Part shown: positions 14,786 to 18,940 of the stretch, in pieces
Numbering within the stretch: the stretch's first letter is position 1
How the letters are laid out: each line of letters starts with the position of its first letter
Source of the DNA: an uncultured Oscillospiraceae bacterium
GTDB taxonomy: Bacteria; Bacillota; Clostridia; Oscillospirales; Oscillospiraceae
NCBI GenBank assembly: GCA_910583885.1
Contig: CAJUAC010000056.1
Location: forward strand, 1-18,940
Direction of reading: 5' to 3'
DNA: 18,940 nucleotides
Position numbers and translations under genes: made by a program
The notes under the pieces: generated by a model
Told to the model about the DNA's origin: nothing
Databases searched by the model: none
What the model saw: the letters and a program-made list of their open reading frames with translations, nothing else

Positions 14786-15259
14786 ATGGTGGAGGATCTC
14801 TATACCAGCCATTACGATGAATTGGTGTACTACTGCACAAATTTGGCCAGGGACCGGGCAACGGCTGAGGACCTGGTACAGGAGACCTACATCCGTGCTC
14901 TGACCCATCTGGAGGACCTCCAGGACCTAAGCCGGGGCCAGCGCCGTGCCTGGCTGTACAAGGCCGCCAAGCGCATCTACATCGACCGTGTCCGGAAGCT
15001 GGCCAGGGAGGTCTGCGTGGAGCGGGAGCAGCTGGAGCTGGAGCTCTTCGAGGAGGATCTGACCCAGGCCGCTGTCGGTCAGCTGGTCAGCCGCCTGCCG
15101 GAGATGGAGCAGGCCCTGTTTACCATGCGGTATTTTGAGGGTTACAATGCCACGGAGCTGGGGGAGCTGTTCAGCCTGCCGCCCTCCACTGTCCGGGCGC
15201 GGCTGGCTTCGGCCAGGAAAAAGCTATCAGGCTGGTATTTTGAAATGGATAAGTCATAA
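14786..15259 (+). CDS. ECF-type sigma-70 family RNA polymerase sigma factor
   Basis: The 157-residue protein has the two-domain ECF layout. Sigma region 2 spans about 5-72 (TAEDLVQETYIRAL at the core-binding part; WLYKAAKRIYIDRVRK for -10 recognition). Region 4 spans about 97-150 (LPEMEQALFTMRYFEGYNATELGELF, then PPSTVRARLASARKKL for -35 recognition). I chose ATG 14786 because AGGAGG ends 9 nt before it; an in-frame ATG at 14750 and one at 14711 lie upstream of that ribosome site. The next gene begins 14 nt after the stop with its ribosome site overlapping the stop, so the two are an operon. No anti-sigma factor with a membrane segment or zinc motif is adjacent. I could not identify a confident promoter in the 187-bp divergent gap. 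Confidence 0.92.
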   Translation: MVEDLYTSHYDELVYYCTNLARDRATAEDLVQETYIRALTHLEDLQDLSRGQRRAWLYKAAKRIYIDRVRKLAREVCVEREQLELELFEEDLTQAAVGQLVSRLPEMEQALFTMRYFEGYNATELGELFSLPPSTVRARLASARKKLSGWYFEMDKS

Positions 15260-15272
15260 GGAGGCACCTATC

Positions 15273-16463
15273 ATGGAAAAAAAGGTTTTATCGATTCATT
15301 CTACTGTTTGCGATGCACGGAAGGTCCAGGAGCGCTCCCTGGCCGCCTACGAGCGGATTGAGATCCACACAGCCCTTCTGCTGGTCAGCCGGGAGACACG
15401 GCCCCTGTTGGATCAATATCAGGTAGAGCTGTCCGCAGCCCACGTCCTGGAGCTGGAGGCGGATGCCAAAATCGCCTCTGTCAACGGGAAAGTGCATCTC
15501 AATCCCGGCCAGACAACGCCGGACCAGACGGTACTGATGGTCAACGGGAATCTGGACATCGCCCCCGGCAGCGAGGAGGTGCTGAAAAGCTACGCCTGCA
15601 TCATCGTGAACGGCGCCGTCTCCTGTCCGGAGAGTATGGTCCCCCTCCTGTCGACAGCCCAGGTCAACGGCACCATTGAGGCATATCCTGACAGCTGTAT
15701 CCGCCTGAAGCGGCGGGTTATCCTGGATCACAGCTTCCACCTCCGGGCTAAGCAGGACGCATTTTATTACGCCGCCCGCCAGATCACCGCCCTGGCCCCG
15801 GACATCCGCTGGGATGTGCTGGCGGAGAAGCATGTGCGCTTCGCTACCCGAACCCTGCTGTTGGCTGAGGGCCAGGCGGAGACAGCCATCCCCCTCTTTG
15901 ACGACCAGACGGACATTGTCCTTCTGCCCGACGGCTGCGCCTATGTGGACGACGACGCGGTACTGGATGAGGCCCTGATCCAGCAGTATGGCAGAAAGCT
16001 GTATGTTGCAGGCAACTTGGTGGCCGGTAAGGACAGCGCCCCCTGGTTGGAGCAGGTATCCTACCTCCACGTCACAGGCGACCTGCTGGTGGCCAGGGAG
16101 CTGGTTGATGCGTTGAAGGCAATCCATCCGGTGTACAACCGCCTGCGCGTTGTGGCCGGGACCCTGGTGTCCGGCAAGGCGAACGTCATAGTGGACCGGG
16201 CCATGCTGGAGGCTGCTGAGGATGGGCTGAGCCTGTTTGACTGCGTGAATGTCACATTCCGGGAGGACGTGCCAGCCGGCCTGATCCAGGAGCGGCTGGC
16301 GGACCTGGAGGACTGCGTCAACGTGACCTGCTCCCTGGAGCAGCGAACCGCTGTGGAACTGGCCGCCCACGACGTGGTCCAAATTGTCGATACCCACGAG
16401 GAAGAGGAGGACACCGGCAGCCCCACCGGGAATGTGGTGAAAGCTGCCTCCTATGTCCTCTGA
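15273..16463 (+). CDS. Soluble V-x-G repeat protein, predicted beta-solenoid, unknown function
   Basis: I do not recognise this 396-residue protein. It has no signal peptide or membrane segment. Short V-x-G-x-[LIV] units recur: VNGKV (70), VNGNL (90), VNGAV (112), VNGTI (131), then VAGNL (245), VTGDL (267) and VAGTL (294), mostly 19-27 residues apart. Most are preceded by a beta strand, as expected of a beta-helix related in style to bactofilins. A non-repeat block at about 140-240 separates the two repeat sets. The last 25 residues are acidic then polar (EEEED, TGSPTGN). AAGGAGG overlaps the sigma-factor stop and lies 8 nt before the ATG. The position directly behind an ECF sigma gene suggests a partner, sensor or regulator of it, or its main target; this is inference. 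Confidence 0.85.
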   Translation: MEKKVLSIHSTVCDARKVQERSLAAYERIEIHTALLLVSRETRPLLDQYQVELSAAHVLELEADAKIASVNGKVHLNPGQTTPDQTVLMVNGNLDIAPGSEEVLKSYACIIVNGAVSCPESMVPLLSTAQVNGTIEAYPDSCIRLKRRVILDHSFHLRAKQDAFYYAARQITALAPDIRWDVLAEKHVRFATRTLLLAEGQAETAIPLFDDQTDIVLLPDGCAYVDDDAVLDEALIQQYGRKLYVAGNLVAGKDSAPWLEQVSYLHVTGDLLVARELVDALKAIHPVYNRLRVVAGTLVSGKANVIVDRAMLEAAEDGLSLFDCVNVTFREDVPAGLIQERLADLEDCVNVTCSLEQRTAVELAAHDVVQIVDTHEEEEDTGSPTGNVVKAASYVL

Positions 16464-16489
16464 TTCCAGGACACTCTTCACATAAGGGG

Positions 16490-16523
16490 ACGCCCGGCTG
16501 GCAAAAACCAGCCGGGCGTTCTC
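16490..16523. terminator. Terminator between convergent operons
   Basis: A perfect 12-bp stem (16490-16501 with 16508-16519) closes a CAAAAA loop, followed on the plus strand by TTCTCTT. It lies 26 nt after the V-x-G protein stop and 7 nt past the end of the convergent kinase gene, so it may serve both, though the T tract is weak. Confidence 0.8.
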
Positions 16524-16526
16524 TTG

Positions 16527-18665
16527 TCACCTGCGTCCACGGACCTTCATAAGCTCCTCAATGGTATCCAACAGCTGCGGGAGGTTCAACGGCTTGGCGA
16601 GATGGACATCAATGCCGCTCTCCCGGGATTTCCTCCGGTCGTTGTCCAGGCTGTTGGCTGACAGCGCGACAATTGGGATGCGGGCCAAGGTTGGATCCGG
16701 AAGGCGGCGGATCGCCGCCGAGGACTCCCAACCGTCCATCACCGGCATTTGCAGATCCATAATAACCAAGTCATAGTCGCCGGGGGCGGCCCCCGCCACC
16801 TTCTCCAAGGCGATTTTACCGTCCTCAGCGGAGTCGATGATAAATCCCATATTCTCCAGCAGCTCCGTTTCAATCTCCCGGTTGATCTCGTTGTCCTCTA
16901 CCAGGAGGATGCGCCGGCTGGGCTGGAGGACAGCGGCGGCCGTTTCCTCCGCCGCATTCGGAAGAGACTGCACCCGGAAGCACAGGGAGACGGTGAAGGT
17001 ACTGCCCTCATTGACGGCGCTCTGCACCTCAATGCTCCCGCCCATTTTGTCCACAATCCCCTTGGCGATGGTCAGGCCCAGGCCAATCCCGTGGACGCCG
17101 CTGAGAGTCGAATTCTTCTCCCGGCTGAAAGGTTCAAAAATCCGGGCCAGGAAGCTCTCGCTGATCCCAATGCCGGTGTCCTCCACCACCAGGCGGTAGG
17201 CAGCGTAGTGGTCGGGGAGCTCATCCCCCTCCAAAAGGGTAATCGTCACCCGCCCGCCGGGCTTGGTATAGGTTACAGCATTGTTGGCCAGGCTGAGGAC
17301 CAGCTGCCGCAGCTTATCCTGGTCGGCGTAGATCCCGCTGTGCCTGACCTGGCCGCTCTGGAAGCTGAAGTCAATCGCCTTCTCCTTTGCCTGGGGCAGC
17401 AGGAAATCATATGCCTCCTGGACAATCTCGCAGATATCGCACTCCACCTCCGCAGGGCCAGCGGCGGTGGACAGTGCGGAGATCTCCAGCACCTGGGTAA
17501 TCATATGTAGCAGCTCCCTGCTGGCCACCTCCAGCTGCTCCAGGTGCTCCCGCAGCGCACCAGGATCAGAGAGGCTGCTCTTGGCCAGGGAGGTGAACCC
17601 AAAGATCGCGTTGAGCGGCGTGCGCATGTCGTGGGAGATGTTGGAGAGGAAGGTATTCTTCGCGGAAACGGCCAGGTTCGCCTTTTCCAGCGCCTCTGCC
17701 AGCAGCAGCTTCTGCTCCATCTCCTTCCGGATCTCCTCATCAACCCGCCGGTAGCCCAGCACCAGCCGGGATACCGGCGCCTCCTGGCCCACCTTTACCA
17801 GGCGCAGCTGCAGGTATTGCAGCTCCCCTTTGACAATAACGCGGTAGTTGAAATAGTAGGTCTTACCCTCCGCCAGCTTCTCCCGTATGTAGTCCGGTGA
17901 GATGGACTTTGCGACCAGCTCCCGATCCTCCGGGTGGACCCACGCGGCAATATAGTCAGCCGCATACCGGGAATATCTCCGCACCTGGAAGAGCCCGTCA
18001 AAGAAGATATCCGTACGGCAGCTCAGGCGGTAGGGGATCACCTGGTCCTTCTCCAGATCCACATAGCAGATCGTTTCGTAGTTGATACTCAGGCCCTCGA
18101 TGATCTCCATCTCGTTGGCAATAGCCGCATTCTCTGCCAGCTGCCTGCTCCGCCGCTCTGTGGCGTCCCCAAGGAATGCGCAGAAGACATCCCCCAGGAC
18201 CTCGCTGTGGAGCAGGCGGCCATAGTCCTCAATCCAGCGGGTGGAGCCGTCCTTGCGGACAATGCGGTATTCCACATGATCCAACTCCTCCTGGCCGCTG
18301 GCGATCTGGGACTGGATCTGCGCCTCCACCTCCTCCAGGTCCTCCGGGTACACAACACCCCGGAAGGAGTTCCCGGTAAACGCCCGGAACTCCTGTATGG
18401 TACTGCACTGGAAGATACGCAGCATCCCCCGGTTGGCGCAGATGATTTCCTCGCTGCCGCCTGCGTAGTAAAACAGGACACCGCCAGGCAGCAGGTCAAG
18501 CAGCTCCAGGGCTGTCTGGAGTTCCCGCACGCTGTCCGGCGAGAGCGGCCCCGTCTGCCCCCTGTCCTCGATCACCCGGTCTATCTCAACCTGGTCAGAC
18601 TTCATCAGCTCCAGTAAATAGAAAATCCGCTCAACCAGATGGCGCCCATATCCCTCTTCCTTCAT
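16527..18665 (-). CDS. Hybrid sensor histidine kinase/response regulator, PAS-containing, soluble
   Basis: The 712-residue protein has no membrane segment. Order: an N-terminal helical segment, a PAS domain (about 55-175, with the PAC-like EYRIVRKDGSTRWIEDYG), a second PAS-like sensor region (about 190-308), a short coiled coil, HisKA with NISHDMRTPLNAI (phospho-His H345), and HATPase_c (N box LANNAV about 460, G1 DTGIGIS about 496, G2 GIGLGLTIAKGI). A C-terminal receiver follows with phosphoacceptor D637 (LVIMDLQMPVMDGWE) and the conserved Lys in LAKP. There is no Hpt domain, so onward transfer needs a separate Hpt protein or the receiver acts as an internal switch. ATG 18665 was chosen over 18719 because AAGGGGA precedes it and because the upstream ATG falls inside the promoter -35 element. 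No cognate regulator is adjacent. Confidence 0.93.
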   Translation of the reverse strand: MKEEGYGRHLVERIFYLLELMKSDQVEIDRVIEDRGQTGPLSPDSVRELQTALELLDLLPGGVLFYYAGGSEEIICANRGMLRIFQCSTIQEFRAFTGNSFRGVVYPEDLEEVEAQIQSQIASGQEELDHVEYRIVRKDGSTRWIEDYGRLLHSEVLGDVFCAFLGDATERRSRQLAENAAIANEMEIIEGLSINYETICYVDLEKDQVIPYRLSCRTDIFFDGLFQVRRYSRYAADYIAAWVHPEDRELVAKSISPDYIREKLAEGKTYYFNYRVIVKGELQYLQLRLVKVGQEAPVSRLVLGYRRVDEEIRKEMEQKLLLAEALEKANLAVSAKNTFLSNISHDMRTPLNAIFGFTSLAKSSLSDPGALREHLEQLEVASRELLHMITQVLEISALSTAAGPAEVECDICEIVQEAYDFLLPQAKEKAIDFSFQSGQVRHSGIYADQDKLRQLVLSLANNAVTYTKPGGRVTITLLEGDELPDHYAAYRLVVEDTGIGISESFLARIFEPFSREKNSTLSGVHGIGLGLTIAKGIVDKMGGSIEVQSAVNEGSTFTVSLCFRVQSLPNAAEETAAAVLQPSRRILLVEDNEINREIETELLENMGFIIDSAEDGKIALEKVAGAAPGDYDLVIMDLQMPVMDGWESSAAIRRLPDPTLARIPIVALSANSLDNDRRKSRESGIDVHLAKPLNLPQLLDTIEELMKVRGRR

Positions 18666-18690
18666 AGCGACATCCCCTTTCCATCCCAAA

Positions 18691-18719
18691 AGTTTACCAC
18701 AAAAGGCAGGGTTTGTCAT
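18691..18719 (-). promoter_or_regulatory. Promoter of the hybrid kinase gene
   Basis: On the minus strand ATGACA (18714-18719), a 17-nt spacer and TAAACT (18691-18696) match the sigma-A consensus well. The start would be near 18684, giving a leader of about 20 nt that contains the AAGGGGA ribosome site. It separates the kinase from lepA upstream. Confidence 0.7.
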
Positions 18720-18779
18720 TATTTCCTGCTGAAAAAATTTTGCGCATTTGCAGAAGGGGGCGGCAGCCTGTCCCGTCTG

Positions 18780-18940
18780 TCAATCATCCAGCTTAAGCAC
18801 TGCCATAAACGCCTCCGTGGGCAGCTGCACGCTCCCCAGGCTGCGCATCTTCTTCTTGCCCTCCTTCTGCTTCTCCAGCAGCTTCTTCTTCCGGGTGATA
18901 TCGCCGCCGTAGCACTTGGCCAGCACGTCCTTGCGCATGG
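18780..18940 (-). CDS. lepA: LepA (elongation factor 4), C-terminal fragment at window edge
   Basis: Read on the minus strand, the last 52 codons before a TGA at 18780-18782 give MRKDVLAKCYGGDITRKKK, then a Lys/Glu-rich helix, then AFMAVLKLDD. This is the characteristic C-terminal domain of LepA/EF4, the ribosome-associated GTPase that back-translocates stalled ribosomes. The rest of the gene, including the GTPase domain, lies beyond the window. It ends 115 bp upstream of the hybrid kinase start on the same strand; no clear terminator hairpin is visible in the 60 bp after the stop. Confidence 0.95.
   Translation of the reverse strand, partial: MRKDVLAKCYGGDITRKKKLLEKQKEGKKKMRSLGSVQLPTEAFMAVLKLDD

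Noticed and set aside
15135..15272. N-terminal extension of the V-x-G protein into the sigma gene
   Set aside because: Those codons are the sigma region 4 coding sequence in another frame; AAGGAGG precedes ATG 15273.
15288..16481. A 397-codon open frame opposite the V-x-G protein
   Set aside because: The plus-strand gene has a ribosome site, tight operon spacing and regular repeats; the antisense frame has neither a start signal nor recognisable motifs.
18666..18719. Upstream ATG for the hybrid kinase
   Set aside because: It lies within the promoter -35 hexamer; a better ribosome site precedes ATG 18665.

Overview
The window is an ordinary-looking, high-GC chromosomal segment of a spore-forming Firmicute. 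A clostridial-type GlgD, a Spo0A with a nearly intact DNA-binding domain, strong AGGAGG ribosome sites and high coding GC fit an Oscillospiraceae-like gut anaerobe. Lineage is inferred from gene content only; no phage, IS element, CRISPR array, tRNA or rRNA was seen.

Layout. 1-5126 (+): glycogen genes glgD (5' end missing), glgA and glgP, closed by a perfect 13-bp terminator. 5150-10746 (-): three genes read leftwards: an 8-oxoguanine-deaminase-type amidohydrolase, a 1050-residue fusion of endonuclease Q (PHP + zinc knuckle) with a UvrD-type helicase, and a DUF4349 membrane lipoprotein. A near-consensus sigma-A promoter at 10808-10836 drives the first two. 10747-11132: divergent control region holding an inverted pair of perfect 0A boxes. 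11133-11882 (+): spo0A, away from its usual partner spoIVB. 12193-13127 (+): a TSCPD-domain protein and a repeat-bearing lipoprotein. 13172-14598 (-): a PadR repressor translationally coupled to a DUF2812 membrane protein, behind a strong promoter with a palindromic candidate operator. 14786-16463 (+): an ECF-like sigma factor followed by a soluble V-x-G-repeat protein of no recognised family. 16527-18665 (-): a soluble PAS hybrid histidine kinase. 18780-18940 (-): the end of lepA.

How parts work together. GlgA polymerises ADP-glucose into glycogen and GlgP releases glucose-1-phosphate from it, so synthesis and breakdown are encoded together. The deaminase and the EndoQ-helicase fusion both act on damaged or deaminated bases and appear to form an operon divergent from spo0A. 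The most notable points are: (1) the EndoQ-UvrD fusion, which carries two sequences resembling beta-clamp binding motifs, one at the end of the nuclease half (QISLF) and one as its last five residues (QLTLF); (2) the sigma factor plus V-x-G-repeat protein pair, which lacks a recognisable anti-sigma factor; (3) a Spo0A whose second acidic-pocket aspartate is replaced by threonine.
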